The notes: generated from the sequence alone by a model not told the origin. A DNA stretch of 64,000 nt from Corallococcus macrosporus (GCF_017302985.1 NZ_JAFIMU010000007.1:1922001-1986000), one strand, 5' to 3'; shown: positions 1-9,043, numbered from the stretch's first letter. Program-made: numbers and translations.

Positions 1-249
1 TAGGTCTGGATGCGGTCGGACATGAGGTGAAGTTGTGTCCAGCTGCCTGCCTCCCGTCAACCCATGCGGGGCTCTTCGTGCCCGCACCGACACCGTCCGG
101 CCCTGGAGGCCCGGCAGCCGGCAGGAGGGCAACCGGGCGGTCCTCGACGCGTCCTGTCGTTTTCGGGCGGTCCGGGAACAATTCAGCGCGGGCGGCGGAG
201 GCCGGGAAGAGGCGCGGAATGCGCGTGTCGTGAAAGACTCGGGGCGCGC

Positions 250-1293
250 ATGAGTGACTGGACGCCCAAGCTGAACCCGACGGTGGACCTGCGGCGGCTT
301 CCGCTGAACGCGGAGGAGGGCTTCGTGCTGTCGCGGCTGGACGGCCATACGCGGGAGAAGGACCTGCCCGCGCTGACGGGCTTCCCGCCGGACAAGCTGC
401 GGGACATCCTCGCGAGGCTGGTGTCGCAGGGAGCGCTGCTGCCGGGCACGGAGGCCGTGAACACCGTGGTCCCGCCCACGGTGGAGCCGCGCGCGCCGAC
501 GCTCGACGCGAGCGACACGGAGCCGCTGCCGGAAGCGGAGGCCCCGGTCGATTCCGACGACGAGGCCGGTGCCACGGACGACGTGCCCGAAGCGGTGCTG
601 GGTGATTACCGCAAGCTCTTCGAGACGCGGCTGCACGGACTGCCGGAGGACCAGCGGGTGGCGCTCGCGCACGGAGCGGAGGACCCGGAGCTGTCCGCGC
701 TGTGCTTCGACCCGGTGCCCGCCGTCATCAAGGCGGTGCTGGAGAACTCACGGGTCGGGCTCGCGCATGCACGGCTCATCGCCAGGCACCACCGCAACCC
801 GGTGGGGCTGGAGGCGCTGGTGGCCCGCGCGGCGTTCGCATCGGACACGGGCGTGCGCCGCTTCCTCGTGCGCAACCCGCAGTTGCCGGTGGCCCTCTTC
901 CGCCGCCTGTGGGCGATGCGCCGCCTGATGGAGCACCACAAGCTCACGGTGGACCGCGACGTGCCAGAGCAGACGCGCCGCACCGCGAGGGAGCTGCTGC
1001 GCCAGCGCTTCTCCACCGGCCCGTCCGAGGAGAAGGTGGAGCTCATCCTCAACACGGAAGGCCGGGCCCTGGGCGTGCTCGTGGGCATGCCGGTGGACGG
1101 CAAGACGACGTCGCTGTTGTGTGGCCGCACGTACCGCTCGCCCATGCTGGTGCAGAACATCGCGCGCTGGAGCGCCGCGCCGCCCGCGCTCATCGCGCAC
1201 CTGCTCAAGCAGGAGCTGGTCCGCCGTCAGCCCCAGTTGCGCATGATGCTCGCGCGCCACCCCAACGCCCCCGCTGACGCGAAGCGCGCCTGA
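250..1293 (+). CDS. Hypothetical protein, N-terminal winged-helix-like and HEAT-like repeats
   Basis: The 347-residue product has no signal peptide or membrane segment and is probably cytoplasmic. Residues 1-60 look like a small winged-helix module (motif LNAEEGFVLSRLDGH, then a helix ending in LVSQGALLPG). An acidic, Ala/Pro-rich linker follows (about 75-115). From about residue 120 there are repeated helical pairs of HEAT type (for example LAHGAEDPELSALCFDPVPA and ARAAFASDTGVRRFLVRNPQ). The ATG at 250 was chosen because the conserved-looking sequence begins there; the open frame upstream is low-complexity and Arg-rich. It lies 5 bp before a nuclease-like gene, so the two are probably one operon. 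No function can be assigned; a scaffold or DNA/protein-binding role is inference only. Confidence 0.75.
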   Translation: MSDWTPKLNPTVDLRRLPLNAEEGFVLSRLDGHTREKDLPALTGFPPDKLRDILARLVSQGALLPGTEAVNTVVPPTVEPRAPTLDASDTEPLPEAEAPVDSDDEAGATDDVPEAVLGDYRKLFETRLHGLPEDQRVALAHGAEDPELSALCFDPVPAVIKAVLENSRVGLAHARLIARHHRNPVGLEALVARAAFASDTGVRRFLVRNPQLPVALFRRLWAMRRLMEHHKLTVDRDVPEQTRRTARELLRQRFSTGPSEEKVELILNTEGRALGVLVGMPVDGKTTSLLCGRTYRSPMLVQNIARWSAAPPALIAHLLKQELVRRQPQLRMMLARHPNAPADAKRA

Positions 1294-1298
1294 GCCCC

Positions 1299-2432
1299 AT
1301 GCCCCACGCCGAGGCCCGGGTCGTCCACTCGCTGAAGCAACACCTGCTCAAGCACGGGCTGCGCGAGTCGCGCGTCCTGCACCTGCTGGTGGACGCGCAT
1401 CCGTCGTATGTCCGCAGCCCGTTCGCCCGGGCGCTGGAGCCCATGACCCAGCTCACGCTGGAGGACACGCGGCCCGACATCCTGTGCAGCGTGGCGCGGC
1501 CCGAGGGCGTCCTCGTCACCGGCATCGAGGTGAAGGCCTCCGAAAGGGATTGGGCTCACGGCCTGGGCCAGGCGCACACGTATCGCCCGAGCGTCCATCA
1601 CGCCTACCTCGCCCTGCCCACGCCCGCGGGCAAGCTCCGCGCCCCCACGCTCGCGCAGGCGCGGCGCATCGGTGTCGGCATCCTCGCGCAGGACGCGAAG
1701 GACTGGGTGGAGGTCGTTCCCCCCGAGGACCCCTCCCCGCTGCCCCGCGCCGTCAGCCAGGCCTCCTCCCTGCTCGAAGGCGTCCCCGCCGCGCGCAGCC
1801 TTCAGCTCAACCATCCGCTCAACTACCTCGCGGCCGCGTTCCTCGCGGACCGTGGCCCTGCGTGCCGGTCGTTGCTGGACTCGCTCGAGGCTCACTGGAA
1901 GGCCCTGCGGACCGAGGGGACCCGGCGTCACGCCGCGACGGGAGCCAGCACGCTCGGGCTCCTGGACCTGGACTGGAAGCCGACGGTCGAGGGCCGGGCC
2001 GTGGCGGACCTCCTGGCCGCGCTCCACTTCGACCCGGACGCGCGCTACGAGAAGCGACAGCGCTTGCTGGAGGTCCATCCGGCCTTCGCCGCCGTGGCGC
2101 GCTTCGTCCTCATCCGTCAGCCCGCGGTGCGCCTCATCCACCGGACGCTCCTGGACCACGGCGGCAGCCTCACCCTGCCGAAGCTGGCCGTGGCCGCCGG
2201 CCGCGAGGACCTCGCGCTGGCGACGGCCCTCTTCCTCGCGGATCCGTCCATCGAGCTCAAACCCGGCCTGCGCGGCCCGGACATCTATCCGTCCAATGTC
2301 TTCAAGCTGAAGCAGAACCTCTGGCACGCGGGCCTGCTCGACACCAAGGCCCACGGCTCCTCCGGCAAGAAGGCCACCGTCTACCGGCCGGAGGAAGACG
2401 TCTGGGCCCTGCCCCGCGACAAGCGCTCTTGA
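1299..2432 (+). CDS. PD-(D/E)XK nuclease-like protein, function unknown
   Basis: This 377-residue protein carries the core of the PD-(D/E)XK fold near its N-terminus: D60 in RPDI, a beta-hairpin gap, then E77-x-K79 in TGIEVKAS, followed by a GLGQAHTY helix with a Gln that often accompanies the catalytic triad. The spacing and the order strand, turn, E-x-K strand, helix fit restriction-endonuclease-like and Holliday-resolvase-like domains. The C-terminal 200 residues are helical; residues 270-320 could be a winged helix (HRTLLDHGGSLTLPKLAVAA). No signal peptide is present. It follows the preceding gene by 5 bp, and its stop codon overlaps an operator of the next gene. It could be a repair nuclease, a defence effector or a catalytically inert relative. 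Confidence 0.7.
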   Translation: MPHAEARVVHSLKQHLLKHGLRESRVLHLLVDAHPSYVRSPFARALEPMTQLTLEDTRPDILCSVARPEGVLVTGIEVKASERDWAHGLGQAHTYRPSVHHAYLALPTPAGKLRAPTLAQARRIGVGILAQDAKDWVEVVPPEDPSPLPRAVSQASSLLEGVPAARSLQLNHPLNYLAAAFLADRGPACRSLLDSLEAHWKALRTEGTRRHAATGASTLGLLDLDWKPTVEGRAVADLLAALHFDPDARYEKRQRLLEVHPAFAAVARFVLIRQPAVRLIHRTLLDHGGSLTLPKLAVAAGREDLALATALFLADPSIELKPGLRGPDIYPSNVFKLKQNLWHAGLLDTKAHGSSGKKATVYRPEEDVWALPRDKRS

Positions 2433-2480
2433 CTACAGCTGTAGCCATGGCATATCCGCTCCTGACTACAACTGTCGTCA
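2429..2480 (+). promoter_or_regulatory. Promoter with two BlaI/CopY-type operators
   Basis: A perfect 12-bp palindrome CTACAGCTGTAG lies at 2433-2444. A second dyad, GACTACAACTGTCGTC at 2464-2479, has its centre 33 bp (three helical turns) away. Both match the TACA-N2-TGTA style of BlaI/MecI/CopY operators. A -35-like TTGACT (2429-2434) overlaps the first operator, and a weak -10 TATCCG (2453-2458) follows 18 bp later. The predicted start site near 2465 falls in the second operator, so repressor dimers would cover both -35 and +1. Confidence 0.6.
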
Positions 2481-2491
2481 GGAGGGATGCC

Positions 2492-2758
2492 ATGGCCATG
2501 GACAGACCCGGTTCCGAAGTTCCGTCGTTCCTCCGGGAAGGGCTGGGCTGGCTGTTGGCCCTGCTGCTGCTGCTCGCGCTGCTGCCGTCCCTGCACCTGG
2601 GCGACGCGCTGCGCGCTGGCGAGGACACGGCCCGCGTCTGGTGGAAGACCGCGGCCACGATGCGCCGTCACGCAGCGCCGTTCGTCCTCGCGGAGCTGGA
2701 GTCGTGGTGGCACGAAGCGCTGGCGGCCCGGAGCGCGCCTCGGCCTCCGCGCGCGTGA
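2492..2758 (+). CDS. Small single-pass membrane protein under a BlaI-type promoter
   Basis: This small gene encodes 88 residues. The ATG at 2492 has a strong ribosome-binding site, AGGAGG at 2480-2485 with a 6-nt spacer. Upstream ATGs are excluded because they lie between the -35 and -10 elements. Residues 12-35 are a Leu-rich membrane helix (WLLALLLLLALLPSL). The remainder is a short amphipathic Trp/Arg-rich tail that probably faces the periplasm or lies along the membrane. No repressor gene is adjacent, so the BlaI/CopY-like regulator would act in trans. Genes with such operators usually answer cell-wall antibiotics or metal stress; applying that here is inference. Confidence 0.65.
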   Translation: MAMDRPGSEVPSFLREGLGWLLALLLLLALLPSLHLGDALRAGEDTARVWWKTAATMRRHAAPFVLAELESWWHEALAARSAPRPPRA

Positions 2759-2765
2759 CGCGGCT

Positions 2766-3536
2766 TCAGGGCTTGCGCGCGGTGATGAGCGGCTGGTTGA
2801 AGCCCGTCTCCTCCGGCGTGTACCAGCGCGGATCCACGAGCCCCGCCTTCGTCAGCGCCTGCTCCAGCTCCACGGGTTGCAGCAGCCGGTAGACGCCGGT
2901 GTGCTCGGTGGTGTGCCAGATGCCGGACTCCTGGCGCAGGATGAACTGGCGCACCGTGTACTGCTTCTCATCCACCGCCCAATCCCAGACCTGGAAGAGC
3001 ACGCGGCGGCCCAGCGGTGTGTCCAGCACGCGCTCGGCGGTGAAGCGCGGCCGCTTCTCCAGCAGCGCCGTGTGGTCGCGCAGGCTCGCCACCAGCAGGC
3101 CTCCGGGCACCAGGCGCGACGCCATCGCGGTCGCGGCGTCGTCCAGGTCCGAGTCCTCCAGCAGGTGCGCCATCGCGTTGTCGCACGACATCACCACGTG
3201 GAAGGTGCCCGGCACCTGCCAGTCCAGCATCCGCATGTCCGCCACGCCGGTGGTGATGCTCACGTGCATGGCGCGGGCTTCCCGCTCCGCGCGCGCCACG
3301 GCCGAAGGACTCAGGTCCGTGGCGTGCACCGCGTAGCCGCGTGACGCCAGCCCCAGCGCCTGCGTGCCGATGCCGCACGCGCAGTCCAGCACCCGGCGCG
3401 GCGGCGGCATCCCCGAGCGGCGCAGCAACGCGTCCAGCACCGCGCCCTGCCGGTCCACCGACTGCTCCCAGTCCGCGAAGAGCAGGTGGTACTCCTCGGC
3501 CAGCCCTTCGTAGAAGTCCAGGACGCTGTCAGACAT
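2766..3536 (-). CDS. Class I SAM-dependent methyltransferase
   Basis: The 256-residue protein has a Rossmann-type methyltransferase core. Motif I is RVLDCACGIGTQ (about residues 47-58), the acidic residue of motif II lies in VHATDLSPSA, and a motif IV/V region reads VVMSCDNAMAHLL. Family knowledge says these residues bind S-adenosylmethionine; the substrate cannot be told, though size and layout suit a small-molecule methylase. The ATG at 3536 has a GGGGAGG ribosome-binding site. The gene is divergent from the fructose operon and converges on the small membrane-protein gene, with only 7 bp between their stops. Confidence 0.85.
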   Translation of the reverse strand: MSDSVLDFYEGLAEEYHLLFADWEQSVDRQGAVLDALLRRSGMPPPRRVLDCACGIGTQALGLASRGYAVHATDLSPSAVARAEREARAMHVSITTGVADMRMLDWQVPGTFHVVMSCDNAMAHLLEDSDLDDAATAMASRLVPGGLLVASLRDHTALLEKRPRFTAERVLDTPLGRRVLFQVWDWAVDEKQYTVRQFILRQESGIWHTTEHTGVYRLLQPVELEQALTKAGLVDPRWYTPEETGFNQPLITARKP

Positions 3537-3621
3537 GACGGCCTCCCCTTTAACACCCCCATGCGGGCCGTCACGCGCGCGGACGCCGGACGTCGCCTGT
3601 CCGTCATGTCGCTGGCGGGAG

Positions 3622-3654
3622 GTCTTCCCCTCTGTGAGCTGTTACCCGGAAGAC
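3622..3654. promoter_or_regulatory. Inverted repeat upstream of the fructose operon
   Basis: GTCTTCC (3622-3628) and GGAAGAC (3648-3654) form a perfect 7-bp dyad separated by 19 bp in the divergent region between the methyltransferase and fruB. It could be an operator for the fru operon. No FruR/Cra-type site or adjacent regulator is visible, so this is weak. Confidence 0.25.
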
Positions 3655-3751
3655 GGGACTCGGGAAGCCCGCGCGCCATGGGCGGACACCGGGCAGGATG
3701 CACCGTCGTTCCCCGCGTGAAGCACGCGCGCACCCGAAGCAAGGAGCCCCG

Positions 3752-6262
3752 ATGTTGACGCTGACGCCGTCGCAGGTCCGGCTGGGATGGACCGCCTCGG
3801 ACAAGGCGGAGGCCATCCGCCTGGTCGGACAGGTGATGGTGGAGTCCGGCTTCATCTCGCCCGGCTACGTCGACAGCATGCTCAAGCGCGAGCAGGTGTC
3901 CGCGACCTTCCTGGGCCACGGCATCGCCATTCCGCACGGCCTGCCGGAGGCGCGCGACCTGGTGCTCCAGACCGGCGTCGTCGTGGTGCAGTTCCCCGCC
4001 GGGGTCGCCTGGAGCCAGGACGGCCATGCGCGCCTCGTGGTGGGCATCGCGGCGAAGTCCGATGAGCACCTCCAGGTGCTCGCCAACCTCACCGGCGTGC
4101 TGGGCGACGAAGCCCGCTCCGAAGCCCTGGCCTCCACGCGGGACACCGCCGCCATCGTGCAGGCGCTCAACGGCTCAGACGCGGAGCTGGAGCTGGACCC
4201 GGAGGAGCCACACGCCGCTCCCGTGCTCGACGGCCACGCGATCCAGGTCCTGTCCCCCTCGCCGCATGGCCTGCATGCGCGCCCCGCCACGGTGCTGGTG
4301 GAGGTGGCGCGCCGCTTCCGGGCGGACGTCACCGTGCACCACGAAGGGCGGCAGGCGAACGCCCGCAGCCTCCTGTCGCTTCTGCAGTTGGGTGCGCGAG
4401 GCGGCACGACGCTGACGCTCACGGCGGCGGGGGACGACGCGGACGCGGTGCTCCTCGCGCTGCGCGACGCCTTCGACGCGGGCCTGGGCGAGGCCACCGC
4501 CCACGCCACCCCTCCGGCGGCGCCGCCCGCGCCCACCGTGGTGCTCGACTACGAGGGAACGCTGGTCGCGGGCCTGTCCGCGTCACCGGGCATCGCGGCC
4601 GGGCCCGTGTGGGCCTTCCAGCGCGAACGGCTGGAGGTGGAGGAGCGGGCCGTCGACTCCGCGCGGGAACACCTGCTGCTGGAGGAGGCGCTGGCCGGAG
4701 CGGCGGCGGAGCTGCGCCAGTTGCACGAGGGCTTCCTGCTGAAGGCCGGAGCGCAGCGGGCCGCCATCTTCAAGGCGCACCTGGAGCTGCTGGACGACCC
4801 GGGGATGCTGTCGGAGACGCACGGCCTCATCGACACGGGGCTGAGCGCGGGCGCGTCCTGGCGCCGCGTCTTCGAGAGCCGCGCGCAGGCGCTGGCCGCG
4901 CTGGACGAGCCGGTGATGGCCGCGCGCTCCGCCGACCTGCGGGACGTGGGCCGGCGCGTGCTGCGGCCGCTGGCGAAGGTGCTGGAGGGCGAGCCCACCT
5001 TCCCGGACCATCCCGTGGTGCTGCTGGCGGAGGACCTGGCGCCGTCGGACACCGCGAAGCTGGACCCCGCCATGGTGCTGGGCCTGTGCACGGCGAGCGG
5101 CGGCACCACGTCGCACACGGCCATCATCGCGCGCTCGCTGGACCTGCCGGCGGTGGTGGCGGTGGGGCCGTCGGTGCTGGACCTGCGCAACGGACAGCAC
5201 TGCATCCTGGACGGGGACGCGGGCGTGCTCGTGGTGGGCCCGTCGGAGCGGGACCGGACGAAGGCCGCGCACCAGCGCGATCGGATCCGCACCCGGCGCG
5301 AGGAAGAGAAGCTGGAGCGCTACCGGCCCGCCATCACGCTCGACGGCAAGCGCGTGGAGGTGGCCGCGAACATCAGCGAGGCCGCGGACGCGCGAAAGGC
5401 CGTGGACGCGGGCGGCGAGGGCGTGGGGCTGATGCGCACGGAGTTCCTCTTCCTCAAGCGCGACGAACCGCCCTCCGAGGAGGAGCAGTTCCACGCGTAC
5501 CGGACCATGGTGCGGGCGCTGAACGGCCTGCCGCTCATCCTGCGCACGCTGGACATCGGCGGAGACAAGCACGTGCCGTATCTGTCGTTGCCGGCGGAGG
5601 AGAACCCGTTCCTCGGCGTGCGCGGCATCCGGCTGTGCTTCGAACGGGAGGACCTGTTCCGCACGCAGCTGCGCGCCATCCTGCGAGCATCCAAGGAGGG
5701 CCCGGTCCGCATCATGTATCCGATGGTGGCGATGCCGGAGGAACTGGCGAAGGCCCGCGCCATCACCGAGTCCGTGCGCCGCGAGGTCGGCGCGGATCCG
5801 GTGGAGACGGGCATCATGATTGAAGTGCCCTCGGCGGTGATGATGGCGGAGCGGCTGGCGCGCGACGTGTCGTTCTTCTCCATCGGCACGAACGACCTGA
5901 CGCAGTACGTGCTCGCGATGGACCGGCAGCATCCGGTGCTCGCGCCCCAGGCGGACGGCCTGCATCCGGCCGTGCTGCGCATGGTGGACCTCACGGTGAA
6001 GGCGGCGAGGCGCGCGGGCATCTGGGTGGGCGCGTGCGGCGGCATCGCCGGAGATCCGTCCGGCGCGGTGGTGCTGTCCGGCCTGGGCGTGACGGAGCTG
6101 AGCGTGGCCATCCCCAGCATCCCGGCGGTGAAGGCGCTGCTCCGGGGCATCTCGATGGCGGACGCGGAAGGGCTGGCCCGCCAGGCGCTGGAGTGTGGCA
6201 ACGCCGCGGAGGTGCGTGGCCTGGTGCGCGGCCTGGTGGCCCGGAACGGAGCGAAGGCGTGA
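3752..6262 (+). CDS. fruB: Fructose PTS multiphosphoryl transfer protein (EIIA-HPr-EI fusion)
   Basis: An 836-residue fusion carries the soluble phosphotransfer chain of the fructose PTS. It accepts phosphate from PEP and passes it to the membrane permease FruA. Residues 1-145 are a fructose-type EIIA with active His62 (IPHG). Residues 160-245 are HPr with His175 in GLHARPA. Residues 268-836 are enzyme I, with phospho-His455 in GGTTSHTAIIARS and catalytic Cys762 in GACGG near the PEP-binding barrel end. All three active histidines and the cysteine are present. The start is set by AAGGAG at 3741-3746. It overlaps fruK by 4 bp (GTGA). Because EI and HPr are built in, no separate general PTS proteins are needed. 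Confidence 0.95.
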   Translation: MLTLTPSQVRLGWTASDKAEAIRLVGQVMVESGFISPGYVDSMLKREQVSATFLGHGIAIPHGLPEARDLVLQTGVVVVQFPAGVAWSQDGHARLVVGIAAKSDEHLQVLANLTGVLGDEARSEALASTRDTAAIVQALNGSDAELELDPEEPHAAPVLDGHAIQVLSPSPHGLHARPATVLVEVARRFRADVTVHHEGRQANARSLLSLLQLGARGGTTLTLTAAGDDADAVLLALRDAFDAGLGEATAHATPPAAPPAPTVVLDYEGTLVAGLSASPGIAAGPVWAFQRERLEVEERAVDSAREHLLLEEALAGAAAELRQLHEGFLLKAGAQRAAIFKAHLELLDDPGMLSETHGLIDTGLSAGASWRRVFESRAQALAALDEPVMAARSADLRDVGRRVLRPLAKVLEGEPTFPDHPVVLLAEDLAPSDTAKLDPAMVLGLCTASGGTTSHTAIIARSLDLPAVVAVGPSVLDLRNGQHCILDGDAGVLVVGPSERDRTKAAHQRDRIRTRREEEKLERYRPAITLDGKRVEVAANISEAADARKAVDAGGEGVGLMRTEFLFLKRDEPPSEEEQFHAYRTMVRALNGLPLILRTLDIGGDKHVPYLSLPAEENPFLGVRGIRLCFEREDLFRTQLRAILRASKEGPVRIMYPMVAMPEELAKARAITESVRREVGADPVETGIMIEVPSAVMMAERLARDVSFFSIGTNDLTQYVLAMDRQHPVLAPQADGLHPAVLRMVDLTVKAARRAGIWVGACGGIAGDPSGAVVLSGLGVTELSVAIPSIPAVKALLRGISMADAEGLARQALECGNAAEVRGLVRGLVARNGAKA

Positions 6263-7215
6263 GGCCGACGAAGCCGGGGGTGGTGACGGTCACGTTGAAC
6301 GCGGCCATCGACCAGACGCTGGAGTGTCCGGGGTTCACGGCGGGCGCGGTGAACCGCGTGGTGGCGGAGACGCGCACGCCCGGGGGCAAGGGCATCAACG
6401 TGGCGGCGTTCCTCGCGGGAGGTGCCCGGCCGGTGACGGCGGCGGGCTTCCTGGGCACGGACAACGTGCCGCTGTTCGAAGCGCTGTTCCGCGAGCGAGG
6501 CATCCAGGACCAATGCATCCGGCTGCCCGGCTCCAGCCGGGTGAACATCAAGGTCGTGGACCGCACGAGCGGCGCGGTGACGGACCTGAACCTCCCCGGC
6601 CTGCGAGTCCCGGAAGAGGCGCTGGCCGCGCTGCTGGAGACGCTGGACGCGCTGGCGGAGGAGAACGGCTGCTTCGTGCTGTCAGGCAGCGTGCCCGCGG
6701 GAGTGCCCGCGTCCATCTACGCCACGCTGACGGAGCGCCTGCACGCGAAGGGCGCCCTCGTGGCGGTGGACACGAGCGGAGAGCCGCTGCGCCAGGCGGT
6801 GGCCGCGAAGCCGGACTTCGTGAAGCCGAACGCGCACGAACTGGGCGAGCTGGTGGAGCGACCGCTGAGGAACCCAGGCGAAGTGGCGCGAGCCGCGAGG
6901 GAGCTGCACGCGGGAGGCATCGGGCTGGTGGTGGTGTCGCTGGGAGCGGACGGAGCGCTGTTCGTCTCGGACGAAGGCGCATGGCGAGCCCTGCCGCCCC
7001 CGGTGGAGGTGGCGAGCACGGTGGGCGCGGGAGACGCGTTGGTGGCGGGAGTGCTGGCGGCAAGACTGGACGGCCACGACCTGGAGACCTGCGCGAGGAG
7101 GAGCACCGCCTTCGCCGCGGGGAAGCTCGCGAAGGTGGGCCCGGTGCCGCCAACGCCGGAGCGCGTGGCGGAGCTGCTCTGCGCGGTGCGGATGCACCCA
7201 CTGGGCCCGGCCTGA
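6259..7215 (+). CDS. fruK: 1-phosphofructokinase
   Basis: FruK phosphorylates the fructose 1-phosphate delivered by the PTS to fructose 1,6-bisphosphate. The 318-residue product is a PfkB-family kinase with the GGKGINVA sugar-binding signature at 42-49 and the anion hole/catalytic base STVGAGD ending at Asp259. It starts at a GTG that overlaps the fruB stop in a GTGA arrangement, which implies translational coupling. fruA follows 31 bp downstream. Order and content match the fruBKA operons of proteobacteria. Confidence 0.93.
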   Translation: MRPTKPGVVTVTLNAAIDQTLECPGFTAGAVNRVVAETRTPGGKGINVAAFLAGGARPVTAAGFLGTDNVPLFEALFRERGIQDQCIRLPGSSRVNIKVVDRTSGAVTDLNLPGLRVPEEALAALLETLDALAEENGCFVLSGSVPAGVPASIYATLTERLHAKGALVAVDTSGEPLRQAVAAKPDFVKPNAHELGELVERPLRNPGEVARAARELHAGGIGLVVVSLGADGALFVSDEGAWRALPPPVEVASTVGAGDALVAGVLAARLDGHDLETCARRSTAFAAGKLAKVGPVPPTPERVAELLCAVRMHPLGPA

Positions 7216-7246
7216 GAAACAGCGGCACGACAAGGACTCGACGACG

Positions 7247-9043
7247 ATGGCGAAACTGGTGGCGGTCACCGCCTGTCCCACGGGCATCGCGCATACCTTC
7301 ATGGCAGCCGAGGCGCTGCGCCGCGTGGCGGACCTCAAGGGCCATGAGCTCTCGGTGGAGTCGCGCGGCGCGGAGGGCGTGCGCACGCCGCTGGATGAGG
7401 CCGTCGTGGCGCAGGCCGACGCCGTCATCCTCGCCACGGACATCACCGTGGATGAGTCACGTTTCCAGGGCAAACCCCTGGTCCGCACCTCGACAGCCGT
7501 GGCCATCCGCGACACCGAGCGCATCATCGACGAGGCCGTGGCCCGCGCCACGCTGCACCGCAAGACCGCCGAGCCCTCCACCGACGCGACCTCCCGCAAA
7601 CCCGTCGCCCCGGAGCCCGAAGCACCACGCCGCGCGGACACGTCCGCGCCCACTCGCACGCCTCCGCCCTCCACGCCCATGGGCACGCTGGTCGCGGTGA
7701 CGGCGTGCCCCACCGGCATCGCGCACACGTTCATGGCCGCGGAGGCGCTCACTCGCGCGGCGCGTGCCCGGGGCTATGCCATCCGCGTGGAGACCCAGGG
7801 GTCCGTGGGCGCGAAGAACACGCTGACCTCGGAGGAGATCGCCCAGGCGGACGCCGTCATCATCGGCGCGGACACCCATGTCTCCACGGAACGCTTCGCC
7901 GGCAAGCGCCTGCTCCAGACCTCCGTGGGCGAAGCCCTGAAGCAGGCCGACCGCGTCGTGGAGCAGGCCCTCGCCCTGCCCCCACCGTCAGGCTCCACGC
8001 CCTCCCTCCCCGCCGCTCCCGTCCGCGCCGAACCCACGGGCGCGTACAAGCACCTGCTCACGGGCGTGTCGTTCATGCTCCCGTTCGTCGTCGCGGGCGG
8101 CCTGCTGCTGGCCCTGTCGTTCGTCTTCGGCATCGACGCGTACAAGCAACCCGGCACGCTGCCCGCCGCGCTGAAGGGCATTGGCGACGCGGCCTTCGCG
8201 CTCATGGTCCCCGCGCTCGCGGGCTACCTCGCGTACTCCATCGCGGACCGCCCCGGCCTCGCGCCGGGCTTCATCGGCGGCATGCTGGCGAACCAGCTCG
8301 ACGCGGGGTTCCTCGGCGGCATCGCGGCGGGCTTCCTCGGGGGCTACGTGACGCGCCTGCTGCGCGACCGCATCCGCCTGCCCGCGAACCTGGAGGGCCT
8401 CAAGCCGGTGCTCGTCCTGCCGCTCCTGTCCGCGCTCATCGTCGGCCTGCTGATGACCTACGTCATCGGCGCGCCCGTGGCCGCGCTCATGGGCGCCCTC
8501 ACCCGCTTCCTGCATGGCCTGTCCGGCACCAACGCCGTGCTCCTGGGCCTGCTGCTGGGCGCGATGATGGCCGTCGACACCGGAGGCCCCATCAACAAGG
8601 CCGCCTATGCCTTCGGCGTGGGCCTGCTCGGCTCCAACACGTTCACCCCCATGGCCGCGGTGATGGTCGCGGGCATGACGCCGCCCCTGGGCATCGCCCT
8701 GGCCACCGTGGTCTCGAAGCGCCGCTTCACCCTCCAGGAGCGCGAGGCCGGCAAGGCCGCCGCCGTGCTGGGGCTCGCCTTCATCACCGAGGGCGCCATC
8801 CCCTACGCGGCCCGCGACCCGCTGCGCGTCATCCCCGCCATGGCCTTCGGCTCCGCCGTCGCGGGCGCCGTGTCCATGGGCTTCGGCTGCGCGCTGCGAG
8901 CCCCCCACGGCGGCGTCTTCGTCTTCGCCATCCCCAACGCCGTGCAGCCGCTGGGCCCCTACGTCCTGGCGCTCGTCGCCGGCACACTGGCCACCACGCT
9001 GGCGCTCGTCGTGCTCAAGCGCCCCCTGCCGGACGCGGGCTGA
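7247..9043 (+). CDS. fruA: Fructose-specific PTS permease EIIB'BC
   Basis: This 598-residue inner-membrane permease imports fructose while phosphorylating it at C1. Two tandem EIIB domains each begin with VAVTACPTGIAHTFMAAEAL (Cys10 and Cys154). They are joined by a Pro/Ala/Arg linker (about 110-143). The EIIC domain follows from about residue 265 and contains about ten membrane helices and the FITEGAIPY motif typical of fructose EIIC. Both B domains keep the phosphoryl-accepting cysteine, so neither is obviously degenerate. The stop is immediately followed by the stop of the convergent histidine kinase gene, so no terminator fits between them. Confidence 0.93.
   Translation: MAKLVAVTACPTGIAHTFMAAEALRRVADLKGHELSVESRGAEGVRTPLDEAVVAQADAVILATDITVDESRFQGKPLVRTSTAVAIRDTERIIDEAVARATLHRKTAEPSTDATSRKPVAPEPEAPRRADTSAPTRTPPPSTPMGTLVAVTACPTGIAHTFMAAEALTRAARARGYAIRVETQGSVGAKNTLTSEEIAQADAVIIGADTHVSTERFAGKRLLQTSVGEALKQADRVVEQALALPPPSGSTPSLPAAPVRAEPTGAYKHLLTGVSFMLPFVVAGGLLLALSFVFGIDAYKQPGTLPAALKGIGDAAFALMVPALAGYLAYSIADRPGLAPGFIGGMLANQLDAGFLGGIAAGFLGGYVTRLLRDRIRLPANLEGLKPVLVLPLLSALIVGLLMTYVIGAPVAALMGALTRFLHGLSGTNAVLLGLLLGAMMAVDTGGPINKAAYAFGVGLLGSNTFTPMAAVMVAGMTPPLGIALATVVSKRRFTLQEREAGKAAAVLGLAFITEGAIPYAARDPLRVIPAMAFGSAVAGAVSMGFGCALRAPHGGVFVFAIPNAVQPLGPYVLALVAGTLATTLALVVLKRPLPDAG

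Noticed and set aside
1-249. Possible gene at the left edge
   Set aside because: Short overlapping frames are Arg/Pro-rich without motif or ribosome-binding site. A TAG at 1-3 might be the stop of an upstream gene, but this cannot be shown.
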